Shown: positions 31,363 through 47,450, counted from the first letter of the stretch. The stretch is DNA of 64,000 nucleotides from Dioszegia crocea (GCA_001600615.1 BCKK01000005.1:1823559-1887558); one strand, 5' to 3'. Program-made: numbers and translations. Notes: generated by a model from the letters alone, not told the origin.

Positions 31363-34300
31363 TTACATGTCCACATCATCCCCCTCTGCCCCGTCCGCCT
31401 GGCCTTCCAATACAGGTGCGATCCCACCCGACTCCAGATCCAGATCAGAGTCCCGCTTCACGAGCTCCGCAACTTCCTTCACACGCGCCTCCAACCCCGC
31501 CTCGTCAATGTACCGATTGAGAACGGAGATTTCGTCATCGTGATCACGCATCAGAGCGTCTATTTCCGAAGGGGAGCGATTAGGGAAGCGGGCGGTGAGT
31601 TCGGCGAGGAGGGGTGGTTGGGCTGATGTGTATGGAGAGAGGATGTAAGGTGTGGGGAAGGCTGTTGTGTATCAGCAGAGATCTGGGATTGTAGCTTTGT
31701 GATGTGATACTAACCGTTCATTTCTCCGATGGACCTCAAGGTCGCATACGTCAATGTTTGACGCAACATGTTTTGTATCTTCTCTTCGCTCTTGCCAGCA
31801 GTGTTGGAAAGGTACGCCCAGCTATAGGGTCAGCTTATAGCCTAGTACCCAAAAATAGGAACTTTGTAACTCACTCATCCCGGATAAACACCCTTCGCCA
31901 GATGGACAATAGCGCAACCTGTTTCCGCCCCTCTGGCAAAGTCTACAACGTCAGCTTATGACCCATCAATCACTATCGCGGACCTCAGAACTCACACTAT
32001 CGCCCCTAAGCCTATCTAGCGCTATCCCCGGATGCCGCCTCTCCTCTTCTCCCGCGTTATCCTTCAGCGTCAGAACATCCACCAATCCCTCGATGTCTAA
32101 TGCTTGACCATCGACAAGTCTCCGCGCGAAGTCCGTGACCAGATCTGAAAAGGCCGGTCGATCTTGGAGGATGTTTAGGTTTTTGTCGAGGTAGGCTGTG
32201 AGGGCATCCTGTGGGGGTAGGCGGCGAGATGAGCCGATCAGAGCCGAGCGGAGGGATTCTTGTACCTGAATCAGGTCGAGTTGATCGTCAAAGTCTAGAA
32301 ATCAGTGATGTACTCGAGTAGACGGGAGATACGTACTGATCAAGGCTTGTTTACGGCCGTCCGAGTTACCCTTGATCTTCATCTCAGCCACCGCTGAGAG
32401 TTTCCCAATACTACTGATGATCTATCCCAATCAGCTTCTCACTCCTCAAAAATGGGATACTTCGCAGCTGACTCACATGTTTAGCATCCAGACTAATCTC
32501 GCGCCTGTCCACTAGGGCCAGATCGGCCGCAGCGGCGCTATACCGCCTACAAGCCAGATGATGCAGCCATGCCAAATCAGGATAATCCGTCTGGGCAAAG
32601 AACTTGGAAACAAGTCCACCATACACCTCATCTTGACTGAGCAGGGCATAATGTTGGCCTATCCTGTCAGCTTCTGTCCATTGTAGACAAACAAGGCGTG
32701 TTACTTAGCTTACCTTGATCGATATACCACTGGTATAGCACGAACGCAAATTCTTCTCCAAATTTCTCAATGTAACCCTGTAATCTCACCACTCCGGTGA
32801 TCCCGTCGATCGCTCCGGCTGGATGATGGCAGAGCCAAACGAGAGTTTCAAAGTCGTTATGGTGTCCTGCTAATGCGTACGCGTGGGAGACTCTATCAAT
32901 AGCGACTATAGGTATGAGCTCATGGTGCGGAGATGACGAAGCACGTAACTCACCAAGTGGTCGAATCACCCTCGGACGCATTTCCTCCCATTTCCGCTGA
33001 AGTGCAATCCCCTCTTGTTCTTCTCCGCCATCGACTATGTGTCTTCTGCAATCTCAGCTTTAGTCCCCTTAGCGAAAGAAGAGGACTTACCTCGACGTCG
33101 CCCTTAGCTTGTCCTCCATGTTGTTACACAACGCAGCAGCAAGTTCCGCCAACTGATTCTTGAGAGTCCCCTGAATCATCCGCTGATTTTTTATGTCCAT
33201 CCCGGCACCACCAGCGTTGTCCGCCACTGAAGCCGCAGCGTCGATAGCTGATCCCAGATCACGCGTTCGCTCGGCTATGAGCACTTCGGTACGCATGAAG
33301 AGATCTTCCAGGGCGGACATGAGGGTTGTTTGGGCGGTCCATTGTTCGACAGAAGGCGATTGACGATCCATTTCATATGAGGCCACAGACTGCTCGCGGT
33401 ATTGCGCCGCGGCACGGACGATAATCTGTACTGTCAGCGAGGCAGTCCCAATTGTACACAATCTCTGTAGCTGAAGAGTGAACCTACGATGAAGATCTTG
33501 TTCGCTTCGAGGATCCAAGCACTCCGCTCTTGAGCCCCAGCCCTACCACTCCCTGACGACTCCACGTTGTTTTTGAACGTGTCATACACGAGTTCGAGTA
33601 GTCTATCTAGATACTGGGCCTAGGAATGTCAGCTATTGCAGGATGACTCCAGACGGGCTTTTGTGTAAGATAGCGGAACATACCTGACTTCGGAAGAATT
33701 GCCGGACACGATCGTCATCCTCTTGTGCGCTGTACTGATCCATGAACGCCATGATTGAGTCAGACAACAAAGACTGTGGCGAGTGAGAGTGTATATGGCT
33801 AAGCCGATATCAGCTCTGACCAGTATTCACATAGAGAACGACTTACTCCATGAGCCGATTCTGATGATCCCATAGATCGACAGCTGCTTTTGCCTTCTCG
33901 CCATCCCTAGATAAAAGCCTTCTTGAAGATTGGGGCAGCTAGGTTGGTCAGCTTACCTCCTGATATGAACGGCATAGAATTGACTGACCTTGGCTAACAA
34001 GCCATTTCGCCGGATATACTCAATGAGATCTTTGAGCCTTGTAAGTCTATCGCTAAGTTGAGGTCGAAGTTCATATATCCCAGGCATATGTGCCGAACCT
34101 GCTTTGTAAGCTTACTACCCTTCCGCCGACAGCGGCCGCACGCATGCAACTTACTACATGATAAGATCTCAGCCGAGACTGCTTCAGCTGCAGCAGCGAC
34201 ATCACCCGTCAAGTCAGATTCAACATCAAAGCCTAGAGGATTTTCAGGCCTATCACCAAAGAAGACCGCTTGTTCAATCTTGGACTTGAGGCGTGCGGTA

Positions 34301-36238
34301 GCAATCGCCAGTGTAGATCTGAGATGTCAGTCGAACTGCCGGGATATAGGGTTGGTGAGACTCACAATGTTCTGGTAGATATTGGTGGTGAGAAGGTGTC
34401 GACGCCCATCAACCCGCCCGAAGCGGGCATGAGGATGAGAGGTGGCGATGGTCGTTTGAGGAGTGAGGTAGATAAGTATCCAGTACCGATAAAGACGTTT
34501 CGCTTGGCGTCTTTGAGCGAGATGGTTTCTTCGTACTCGTCATCTGTAAAGTCAGCTTCTGTAGTCATGATTATTTCACAAAAGGACTATAGCTCACTTT
34601 CCGTCAACGAGACCATCAAGACCACACTGGTAAAGCGAACAAAAGCGGTTGAGCTTTCATTTGGGATGATAAGGCGGGGTACATCCAGCATCCGCGCATC
34701 GGAGGATGGCTGTACGTCAGCCTGGTCCTATCCGGAGAGTGAAAGACGTACGGGAGTGTAGGAGATCTGTATCATGCGGGAAACAGCCAATCCGCCATTC
34801 CTGCCTGTAGGGCCTAGCATGGCGATAGCGTATGAGGCGCGTGTAGCCGATGAAGCGCTTGAGTCCGTGATTGAGACGAGTGCAGCTAGTTGGCTTTGGC
34901 TACTTCAGTCAGCTAGAGCTCCATTATCATGTGGGGGGATGAGCTTACCCAGCAAATATCAGATCATAGAACTCCAGCTGGATCTCTCCACTTGACCAGC
35001 GTGTTGGAGCGAGGCTGTTACCGACTAGGTCATACAGGTCCACATCCTGGACATACTGCCTCGTCAGCGTCGTCCCGACCCAGAAGCTGGCAAGAAACTC
35101 ACCTTCTGACCCTCACTTCCCAATTGCCACTTTTGCAATGTCCGCGCAGCCAACATCCACATGTTTGACCCCTCCACGGCAACACCCGTGATTCCCTGCC
35201 GATCTTCACCTAGGCTGAAGATGGCCGATGAAGCTCGTCCGAACATCCCACCGGGGCGCATCAGTGCCGTCGCTGCCAGAGTCTGACGGCCAGAGTGCGA
35301 AGTTATCGACAGGCGGAAAGCGAGTGACGATGTCGTAGTAATGATGAATGTGTTTTGCTGACTTGTCAGTTGAGTGCGCCCGACAATGTCCTGATCGCAA
35401 CTCACGTCCACAGTCCATATCCTATCTGCGTAGTCATCCCCTCCCAGATCTAATTGGACGCCCTGGTATCTGTCGACATTTGACAGAGCTTGACTCGTGT
35501 TCTCCCAGAAACGGATTTCTCCCGTTGGCGAAATGAGAATTACGCCAGGTTCGCCAGAGCCTGTGAAGTGTAAAGCGGCGAGCACGGGTGGAGGTGCGGA
35601 AGAAGGGTATGGACGGGAAGATGATGGTGCGGGGAAGAGGTATACAGTCGGGCTGGAATGGCTGCGCTATGACTATCAATTTGGTTCTACGGCGAAAGGC
35701 GAGGCGTAACTCACCCTGGCGTAATTCCAAGCGATACACATGTTTGGCGTCGCCACGAAGGCATAACCTGAAGATGGGTCCACATGGCCCAATATCCTGT
35801 TCTTGACCATATCTAATCATCAGCCAGAGGCCAGCTTCTCGCACTAATTGACATACCTGAATTCTTGACAATTTGCTGCGCTTCCCTCGGCAGAGCGCCC
35901 AAAGAATACACCTCCGTCCTCTCATCTCGCGCCAGATACACTCTCTCCCCGCCGTCGTCATATCTCGCCGTCTTACTCGTTTCTCCTGCTGTGGACGTGG
36001 GCGAGGCAGCGCGCTTAAGGTTATTGAGGCGTCCCCCGCGCTGGATAGACGGAGTCAAGGGTTCTCTTTCGGATATGACGCTGGGTGTTCCTCGGGACAC
36101 CGAGGCGGTATCGCCACGTCCCCTAAAGACGCTCTTCCGCGGCGTCGCTCGCTGTGCCTGTGGGGAGAACATCTCAGTCTGGATAGGTGGGTAAGATGAG
36201 AGTGAAAGGGCAAGGAATGATGGATCGTCCGCGGTCAA
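31363..36238 (-). CDS. NUP133: Nucleoporin Nup133 (Y-complex)
   Basis: Many short introns divide about 1,200 residues. The N-terminus is disordered and basic (PRKSVFRGRGDTASV), then a beta-propeller: KHVYRLELRQG, GVILISPTGEIRFWEN, NTFIITTTSSLAFRLSI, GITGVAVEGSNMWMLAART and LQKWQLGSEGQK. The C-terminal helical stack includes AYALAGHHNDFETLVWLC and the diagnostic GYIEKFGEEFAFVLYQWYI, typical of Nup133. It ends ALMRDHDDEISVLNRYI, then VDM and TAA at 31363-31365. Nup133 anchors the Nup84/Y-complex scaffold to the nuclear pore. The start could be the ATG at 36236-36238 or an in-frame ATG about 22 codons later (MFSPQAQRATPRK); the second looks more like a typical Nup133 beginning. Confidence 0.85.
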
Positions 36239-36252
36239 TAGGTTTTGTTGAT

Positions 36253-36260
36253 GTCACGTG
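36253..36260. promoter_or_regulatory. GTCACGTG box in the Nup133/Snu23 promoter
   Basis: A Cbf1-type octamer near the 5' edge of the 126-bp gap shared by divergent Nup133 and Snu23. The same octamer occurs in the Dpl1/Fpg gap. Binding is inferred. Confidence 0.45.
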
Positions 36261-36364
36261 GTTTCAAGCCAGCTTTGGGTGTTCACCCAGCCTGAACATC
36301 CTTCGATACTATACTTCACAGTATCTATCCATATCTACTCAGATCGTCTGCAGCAGGGATCACA

Positions 36365-37258
36365 ATGCAAGAGGAGAAAGCCGTGAGTCATGAAGCTTGG
36401 AATTTGCTGACTGTTTAAGGCGCCCAAAGCCCGTCCAGCATGGGATAAAGACGAATGGGATGCCAAAGCCAAACAGAAAGATGCACACTATGCTGACCAG
36501 GCAAAAGCGAGAGATGAGGCGCAGCAGCAGGGTAAGCTACGTCCCTGAAAGAGAGGTGTCAAGAGCTGATGTGATACAGGGAAGAAATATAAATTCCAAA
36601 GCCTGGATGAGTTACCAGAAGCTACCGAATCGCTCAAGCAACGGACCGAGACGATTGATTTGGAGAAGAATCTGAATAAGACTATGCTGGTTTCGACTGT
36701 GGCGGCTGGGAATGGGAAAGGGCCAAGAGGTCCAGGCTTCTACGTGCGCTGTCCGTTTTCTATCACAGGGGGAGAGAGCTGACCGAACAGTGTGATCTCT
36801 GTGATCGGACATTGAAAGATAGTTTGTCATACCTAGACCATGTAAACAGTCGATATCGTACGTCTCCTTTCCCAGCTTTTGAGATGACGTGGAGCTTCAG
36901 CTGATATGCAGACCTTCGTCATCTGGGCCAAACAACCCAAGTCACCCGCTCAACACTCCTAGACGTCAGGCGTAAAATCGCTTCGCTCCGCGCCCAAACA
37001 GCCGAGAAGGTCAACAGCAAGAACTTCGATTTCAATGCAAGGCTAGCGGCTATAAGAGAGAACGAAGCGCAGGAAAAGGCTATTAGGAAAGAGGATCGGA
37101 AGCGGAAGCGGGCAGACAGGCGGGAGGCGGAGGGTCTGGGGCGCATAGGGCTGGAGCATGACGCTACCAAGGTCGAGCAGGAGCAGAAGGCGCAGGAGAT
37201 GCAGGGACTGGAGAGTATGCTCGGGTTTGCTGGGTTCGGAGGGGGAAAAAAGCGGTAG
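36365..37258 (+). CDS. SNU23: Snu23, U4/U6.U5 tri-snRNP zinc-finger protein
   Basis: Exon 1 is very short (MQEEKA). The protein continues RPAWDKDEWDAKAKQKD, KYKFQSLDELPEATESLKQR, and the matrin-type C2H2 finger CDLCDRTLKDSLSYLDHVNS followed by RYHLRHLG. The helical basic tail reads NFDFNARLAAIRENEAQEKA and ends MLGFAGFGGGKKR. This is the layout of Snu23/ZMAT2 (about 215 residues), a subunit of the spliceosomal tri-snRNP. The finger is split by introns whose CTGAC/CTGAT branches are clear. Stop TAG at 37256. It shares a 126-bp divergent promoter with Nup133. Confidence 0.92.
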
Positions 37259-37581
37259 TGCTGGATTTGCCCGTGCGATGGGATAGTGGAGGGGGCGGGT
37301 AAGGGGATCCAAGGGTTGGGCAGCTAAGTGGGCTAAGGGAAGGGAAATGAAAGAAGGTCGAATTTGTACAGTAATGTACAACGTGTAACTCCCCTACCCA
37401 CATCCCATCGATCTCATTGCTATAACTCTTACAGCTGCAGGTCCAATTATAATATTACACCCTCACAGGCTCAGTCATCAGTTTGGCAGCCAAAGCGGTA
37501 AGGGAAGCAAAAATCCTGAACCGCTAATGACGGCTCCGCCTTTGACGGAGTAGATTTCACTTGACCTACTAACGCGGGCAG
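37259..37581. other. Region holding the unplaced 5' end of the next gene
   Basis: Between the Snu23 stop and the first clear exon of the next gene there is a probable intron ending at 37581 (TACTAAC branch, GGGCAG acceptor). Its donor could be GTAAGG at 37498. No in-frame ATG precedes it, so exon 1 of that gene is unresolved. Confidence 0.35.
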
Positions 37582-38297
37582 ACAAGTGCAAAGTCAGACC
37601 ACCACCTTATCATACTCCCTCCCTCGATAACGGTCCCGATCCCGAACCCGACACCCCTCCAATCTCCGAAATCTACAGTGACGTACCCTATTCGGCGCCA
37701 TCCGGACTGGACTCTGCATATCTCAAACCTCCCTTCTCGGAATCCGAACTGAACTCTGCCTACTTCAAACCCTCTTCACACCTCCGCCGCAAAGAACTCG
37801 CCTACTACTCCAAGGATCGCGCCAAAGAACGCATCGCCGATGCAGACGTGGTACGAAGGGGTCTTCAAATACTCGGCGTCATTGTTGACTCATCATGCAG
37901 GACTGCTTTCAACTACATGAGCGAGACAGACCTTGACAAACTCTACGGATACCTAGATGATGCCTCGGCCATGCCCTATGGGGTGTACTATTCATCGGGA
38001 TATGAAGGGGTGAAGGACACAAAGCAATGGGTGGTGCTCAATGATGATGATGGGGAGTTATCAATGGTACCTCAAACAAGGGAAGAGAGGAAGGAAAGAC
38101 GTGAAATTGGTAGAAACCCGAATGGGAGAGGTCCAACTGTCGAGCGTCAAATGCAAGAAACGGTAGACCTCTTACCTTATACATTTTCAGGTTATACACT
38201 GGAGGAGGCTCGCTCCAAACTTGCACTCGACACGCAGAGGAGGAAGTCAGACCGAGTAGCCAAGACTACTAGGGGTAGACAGAGGCGCAAGTCTTGA
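37582..38297 (+). CDS. Unrecognised gene, start not placed
   Basis: From the acceptor at 37581 one frame stays open for about 238 codons. It reads PDPEPDTPPISEIYSDVPYS, then two related units (SGLDSAYLKPPFSES and ELNSAYFKPSSHLRR), then VVRRGLQILGVIVDSSCRTA, YLDDASAMPYGVYYSSGYEG and a basic end (SDRVAKTTRGRQRRKS) before TGA at 38295-38297. No ATG lies in this frame before an internal Met codon at 37917, so a 5' exon must exist upstream or the gene is decayed. The family is not recognised. Codon use and the long open frame support coding. It is convergent with Rsp5, 231 bp away. Confidence 0.5.
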
Positions 38298-38528
38298 GAA
38301 TAGGAGCCATACGTACGCAGAGAACTATCATTTGCATACGCAAGAACCACCACACACGATACACTAATACAATCGAAAACATGGATACGGCGCTTCTCCA
38401 AAGTTGGAAATAAAGGAGGAGGGGAGAAGCGCAGAGGAAGAGATGCGATATAGCGAGAGAGGGAATAAGACAGACAGGGACTGGCCGATTGGCGAAAATC
38501 GGGCGGGGGAAAGGGGAAAAGTAATCGA

Positions 38529-42262
<3,734 letters not shown>

Positions 42263-43442
42263 ATTGTCTCCGCCTACCCTGTTGACTGTATGCGGTGTGT
42301 ATAGGGTACTATTGAAGGTATCTATATCCTATAGATGTGACGATGGATGATGTGAGGTGGAGTCGATATGACCAAGCCCCGTCTAAAACTAAGGGTGAGA
42401 GGTTACGTAACTGGCTCCCCCGGGACTAACTATGGGGTTCGGTGAGGGCCGCTTATGAGTGAGTGGCAAACAATTCAATCCTCCATCTCATCCAGTACTC
42501 TGCAGCGCCTGAAGGGGTAGAGGAGAATCCAAACCGACAGATTACTCGAATAGGAGCGGCTGTGCGAGGTAAATTTGACATATGAGCAGGGCGAAACAAA
42601 AAGAAGACACCCTTCCCTCGTTCTGACAAATTGACCGCCACCGACTTCGTACCGTGCTTACCGGTGACCAGCCAGGCCAAAGCAAATCCACCCATCTTCG
42701 AGTTGCTGCAAAAAGACCAATGCTCCGCCTCGGCAGAATATCAACCTCCGAACCTATGCTGTACCCCGCTGAGAATCTGTTTTGACACAGATCCCTGATG
42801 ACTACAAGGGTATTGTTAGAATGTGAAGAGAAGATATATTGTGAACAGCAGTATGAAGATGCATTGGACTCGACCTGTACCCCTATATATAGTGCTGAGC
42901 TGGTCAGGAAGCTCGCTAGCTACCTGAATTGGATAGCTATGCTATCCAGTCGGATAGATATGCTATCCACCAGCTATCTCATCTATCGAGCTATCGACCT
43001 CTACTAGCCGATTGTCTAGCTCCCTGGATAGCTATGACGTAGTATCCGAATCCCAGATATTCCAACAGGTATCGCAGTTCTAACAAGTGACATCATCTCC
43101 CAAGAGAATCATTCAAGAACGTTGGAGTATCGTTTTGCACTTGCTGGATATATCGTTTGGTGGCATCTTGTGATGACCTCCAAGAGTGCGACTGTCAGCA
43201 TTAGCGATTTTGGAAAATGTGGCGGAAGGTCGCCACCGGGTGGCAAATCTCGTATTTTAGCCTTACAGTAGTATCTCACAGCAACAGTATACTTTGTGCG
43301 GATGCATCATAGTCTCAATTCATTATATGTACGTCTAGCTATCTGCTCAGTCACTCATCGAGAACTACAAACCCCATCTCAACCCCCAAAATTCAAGCCC
43401 ACCCCAATGCCTAAGACACCTCCCTCCACCCCATCCCTCGTC
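42263..43442. other. Rsp5-Mif2 intergenic region with palindromic repeats
   Basis: This 1180-bp gap holds the Rsp5 promoter and the Mif2 3' end. No gene is evident; an 80-codon frame at 42453-42695 lacks support. Three copies of a GGATAG(C/A)TAT palindrome lie at 42931-43047. Confidence 0.5.
42931..43047. repeat. Repeated GGATAGCTATGCTATCC palindrome
   Basis: A perfect inverted repeat (GGATAGC-TAT-GCTATCC) at 42931-42947 is followed after four bases by a near-copy at 42952-42968. A third, longer variant lies at 43026-43047 (GGATAGCTATGACGTAGTATCC). The segment between has further CTATC/GATAG words. Spacing of the first two is exactly 21 bp, two helical turns. Confidence 0.75.
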
Positions 43443-46137
43443 TCACCTCGTCTTGGCCTTCTTCTTCCCCTTGACCGGAATCCTAACTTCGACCTCTTCC
43501 TCCTCACTCCGCTCTTCCTCCTGCTCTTCATTATCACCCTCATCATCCTCCTGTTCATCCTCTTGCACACTCCTCATTGACCCCCTTTTCCGCTTCGCAA
43601 TCGGCGCAATCTGAGATTGGCTCGGCCCTTGATTGACATCATGCGCTGCCTCCTCGTCTTCCCTCATACGGATCTTGCGAGCTTGAGAGAAGTATAATAC
43701 GGCATCGTTTGGCGAAATATTTTCAATTGAGTATTTATTACCTGTCCATCAGCTCTATCCCTTTCCGTCCAAAAGGAAAACCTCACCTCTCGGTACCAAT
43801 GTCATTCCGCCCGGAGCGAGAATGTAAGACGTTTTGTGTACTTTGATATTGATGGCGCCTGAAGCAACGAAAAATGTCTGTAGGTCAGTATCTATGCACT
43901 ACCAAATACGAGCCCTTACTCACATAGGAATTATCCTTGGACGACTTCTCCGGCTTAAAACCATGTCCCGATGGCAGCTCCAATACGCCCGAAGCCATAA
44001 ACACATCATCCCCAAACACTTTTTGATACTTGAAGAAACCCTCGCCTTGGATGATTTTCGGATGAAGCAATCTAGCAGGGAATACCACACCTACCCATCA
44101 GCCCTTAATCAAACATCGGCCAAAGGACAAACTTACGACGCTCAATCTCCGTTCCAGTCTCATAATCAATGACATTCCCATTAGGCGTCGTCATATCGTC
44201 CCATCCCGCTTCGTGGTGGTTGATCACTCCTACTGCTTCTGCCTGTCGTGATCCAGCCCTCGCTCCTGCTCCAGGCCGTACACTCTGACTCCGCGCTCGA
44301 CTCCCTTTCTTCTTATTGCGCGCAGCGAGCGGTTGAGCGGGTTCAATGGGAATATGAACCACACACGCAATCTCCGTCCCGTGCTCGCCTTTCCGCCATT
44401 CCACCCTCTCTCCACGCCATGATTGGAGCGGAGCCATGTGTTGTCGTCCGGATCGACGAGTCATAAAATCTCCTTCTACCCCATTTCCTTCTATACACCT
44501 CAGCTCGTGTTCACCATTACCCAATGTGGAGACTTACCGTAATCTTCATTGTTCACCCGAGATAGTCGAGTCCGCCTACTGATGACCTCGCCATTGGGTT
44601 TCCGCTTATTCCTCCCGCCAGTCCCAGCATGTACACCTGCCATCTGCGCTTTCGCAGCCGGAGCCTTGCCTTTCCCCTTCTTTCTAACCGGCGCAGCCTC
44701 AGCCTCGTCCTCATCGTCCATCTCCTCATCCCCCGACCTGGGTTCTTCCTCCGCATCAACAGCCGCCCTCTCCAATTCCACATCGTCCTCCTCATCCCCT
44801 TCGGGCCCGTCCATACCCCCATCACCTCCAAAGTCATTGACGTCTACATCATCCCCTCCACCACTAACTCCTCCCATATCATCATCCCCCTCGTCCTCCT
44901 CCGGCTCATGAACAGCCACAGCAGTCTTCCCCCGCTGACCCTTGTTGGCCTGTTTGCCCTTTTGGATCAACTCGCTCCGACTGACCGCCGGTTCCTCTTC
45001 ATCATCTTCCTCTTCCGGATCTGGACCTAGATCATTCGGCACATCATCATCACCACCATCCCCACCTTCGTCATCATCTGGATCTTTCCGGCTCTTCCGC
45101 CCGGGTCCCACCGAAGAATCACTCTCCCCAGATACCCTCGCTTTCCCTTTCCCCTTCCCAGCTTTCCCTTTACCCTTAACCACCGGCGCTTCTTCTTCCT
45201 CATCTTCATCACCCTCATCCTCTTCCGCACCCCGGGTTGTATCCGCTGCACCAGTATCATCTCCAATCCCACCATCCAGCTCATCCAAATCAAGTTCCAT
45301 GTCCATCTCGCCCGTGTAGTCCGCCTCTTCAGTTCGCGAAGCCGCACCACTTGCACCGCTCTTACGCGACGCGCCAGAACCGCCTGCACCAACCCCGATT
45401 GTTGACGCTTGGGCTACAGGGGAGGGACGATACCCTACGCCAATGGTGGACCCTTTCCGGGCGGTAGAGTTGTTGACGCGATTCCGGGCGTATGTCCTCG
45501 GTGAGCCAGAAGAGGGAGAGGGGAGGGCATTGAAGGCTGCAGATGCACTACCGGGTGTACGAGGTTGTATATTCGATGACGAGGGGAGGGGGACGTTGGA
45601 GGGTGTTTCTAGAGATCAGCTCTGGGCCTTTCCGTTCTGGTCAGACGTACTGGTTCGGAAGAATGGAGCAGCTGCCTCGCCTGCATTGTCAGCTTATACT
45701 TCCCAAAAAGCGGTAAGACAAGACGTACCATCTGGAAACTCATCATCGACCAATAACTCATCCGCCCCGCCCGCGCTTCCTCCAAACGTATCATCCCCAC
45801 TTCCCTCATCCTCCAATTGGCTCATCCGCCCTTTCCGCCTTGCCGACGATCCAGGCGTCGCAGTATCGCCGCGCCGTGTCCGGGTCGTTTGACCCGTGGT
45901 AGGTGCCGTAGGTGAAGATCGGAAGAATTCTTCTGCATTTTCCATACCATTGGAATCACGAGGGACATTATGTGGCATTGGCTGACCCGAGTAGCTAGGA
46001 CGCGTCAGCACTGTCTCTGAAAGATCATGGAGTCTAAGTGAAGATGGGCAGACTTACGTGCCGACAGTCTTCGGATCGGGATTGAACTTTGTGTGCTTGG
46101 TCTCATTCCGTCGTCGGCCTGGAGTAGAGTGTGACAT
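43443..46137 (-). CDS. MIF2: Mif2/CENP-C inner kinetochore protein
   Basis: The N-terminus reads SHSTPGRRRNETKHTKFNPD, then an Arg/Thr-rich segment. A long acidic, disordered middle follows with KGKGKAGKGKGKAR and several Glu/Asp runs. The CENP-C signature motif is clear: TRRSGRQHMAPLQSWRGERV, the nucleosome-binding RRSxR...P...W pattern. After it come a basic linker, GNVIDYETGTEIER, and a C-terminal cupin dimerisation domain (VVFPARLLHPKI, FFVASGAINIKVHKTSYILA, GGMTLVPRGNKYSIENI, AVLYFSQARKIR). An acidic/basic tail ends KGKKKAKTR at 43443. Mif2 links centromeric CENP-A nucleosomes to the Mis12 complex. Start ATG at 46135-46137. Identification is firm; exons in the acidic middle are less certain. 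Confidence 0.93.
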
Positions 46138-46973
46138 GGCGCTTTTGCGCTAGTTGAAGCTAATTGACAGAGTCGGAATATGCCAGTGATGTTGCCGAAT
46201 TGACGCCAGATGGGAGATCCGACAAGGAGCGCAGCATCCGGAGTGCACCGGAGTGTGCGCAAGGGGGCGAAGTTGGTCGTTTATGCACAGATCTCGTCGG
46301 GAATTTCGCCCAGGCGTATAGTATCGAAGAGAGCGTGTATACTCTTTGTATCGCCAAGAATGGTAGAGCGTGAATGCGGAGTAGTCAATGGACAAGAAAG
46401 GGATAGATGAGACAAGCATGTTCTCAGTCAGTCGCGGGTGGCTTGTTGATGCCTGGGTGACGAATGCCACGTGGTCGTGGAAACGAGATAACGTAAACTT
46501 GTAAGTGGCGCCGCGAGAGGTGGGTGGCAAATCGCCTGTAACTATACATGGCGGTCGAAGGGAACAGCATGGGGAGCAAGCAGCGAGCTTATCGCCCTAT
46601 CAAAGTCTGCTGGAATCAAGGGCCTTCTGAAGAGGATGGCGTGATGTAAGACCATAAGACGGGAGGCCGATAAGGGCACGATGGAGCTCGTTCATGAGCC
46701 CTCGCCTGCCTTATCGCACAGGGCTACTCGCTCGAGACACATATCAGGGAAGGCCAAAGAGGGCGTGAGAATCAGGAGGATCTAGGAATAAGCGCCAAGA
46801 AATGCCTCCGAGCATCGGCACACTTCGGCCGATGGAACACCTCCTTTGCTCGCGGGTCTGAAACGCGTCGACGTTAAGATATACATGCGACTGTGCCGAT
46901 AAGAAAGCTATAAGTCCACCGCGGCTACTAGATCACTTACCGGGCAATCTTTCATACTCTTCTGCAAATCACC
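46138..46973. other. Divergent promoter region, Mif2 and orphan gene A
   Basis: These 836 bp contain a CACGTG box (46468-46473), an MCB-like CTGAAACGCGTCG (46858-46870) and a TATAAG element near 46908, about 65 bp before the orphan ATG. No other gene is visible. Confidence 0.45.
46858..46870. promoter_or_regulatory. MCB-like element CTGAAACGCGTCG
   Basis: ACGCGT is the core of the MluI cell-cycle box. It lies about 105 bp before the start of orphan gene A. The same 13 bases occur at 18390-18402. Mif2 diverges on the other side of this gap. Confidence 0.4.
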
Positions 46974-47450
46974 ATGAACCAACACTCACATGTTCAAAGC
47001 CCTCCCGGAGATCCAGGGCCTGGGTGGCAGTCCGACGACAGCGACAACGACACCGTCATCGGCACCCAAGACAGAGTGCGCAGGGGTCGTCGTGAGGTCG
47101 ATGTCACGTTCACCTGGCGGCAAAGATCTGACGAGGCTCAAACCATGCCTCCTCGTGCCGATACCGCAATTATGTCGCTTGCTACACGGATCCACCTCGA
47201 CAGCTACAGAAGCAAGTCACTGGGGTCGCGCTGTCCTCACCGCCCCCACCCATCCGGCTCTTGCAACCTCATTCCCCATCTTGAAAGCGCTTTGTCGACT
47301 TTGCCGGAGGAGCTCAGAGCTGTGGCTTTGGAAAGCTTGCTGAAGGGCTGGAGCGGAAGTCGTCCTCTGCACAACATCCTGAGCGACCTTCTGAGGTCAG
47401 CGCCGGAGGTGGAGCTGACTCAGGCGCCGCGCTGGGCTCATCGGAGTTGA
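46974..47450 (+). CDS. Orphan gene A of a tandem undescribed pair
   Basis: One uninterrupted exon encodes 158 residues with an ACCATG start context. It has a polar N-terminus (GPGWQSDDSDNDTVIG), then VDVTFTWRQRSDE, IHLDSYRSK, and the motif CPHRPHPSGSC (residues 87-97). A Leu-rich amphipathic helix (NLIPHLESALSTL) and LLKGW (123-126) follow. I know no family with this motif. The next gene on the same strand (48257) shows the same pattern with identical Cys spacing, so the two look like diverged tandem duplicates. No signal peptide or membrane segment. MCB-like and TATA-like elements lie upstream. Confidence 0.6.
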   Translation: MNQHSHVQSPPGDPGPGWQSDDSDNDTVIGTQDRVRRGRREVDVTFTWRQRSDEAQTMPPRADTAIMSLATRIHLDSYRSKSLGSRCPHRPHPSGSCNLIPHLESALSTLPEELRAVALESLLKGWSGSRPLHNILSDLLRSAPEVELTQAPRWAHRS

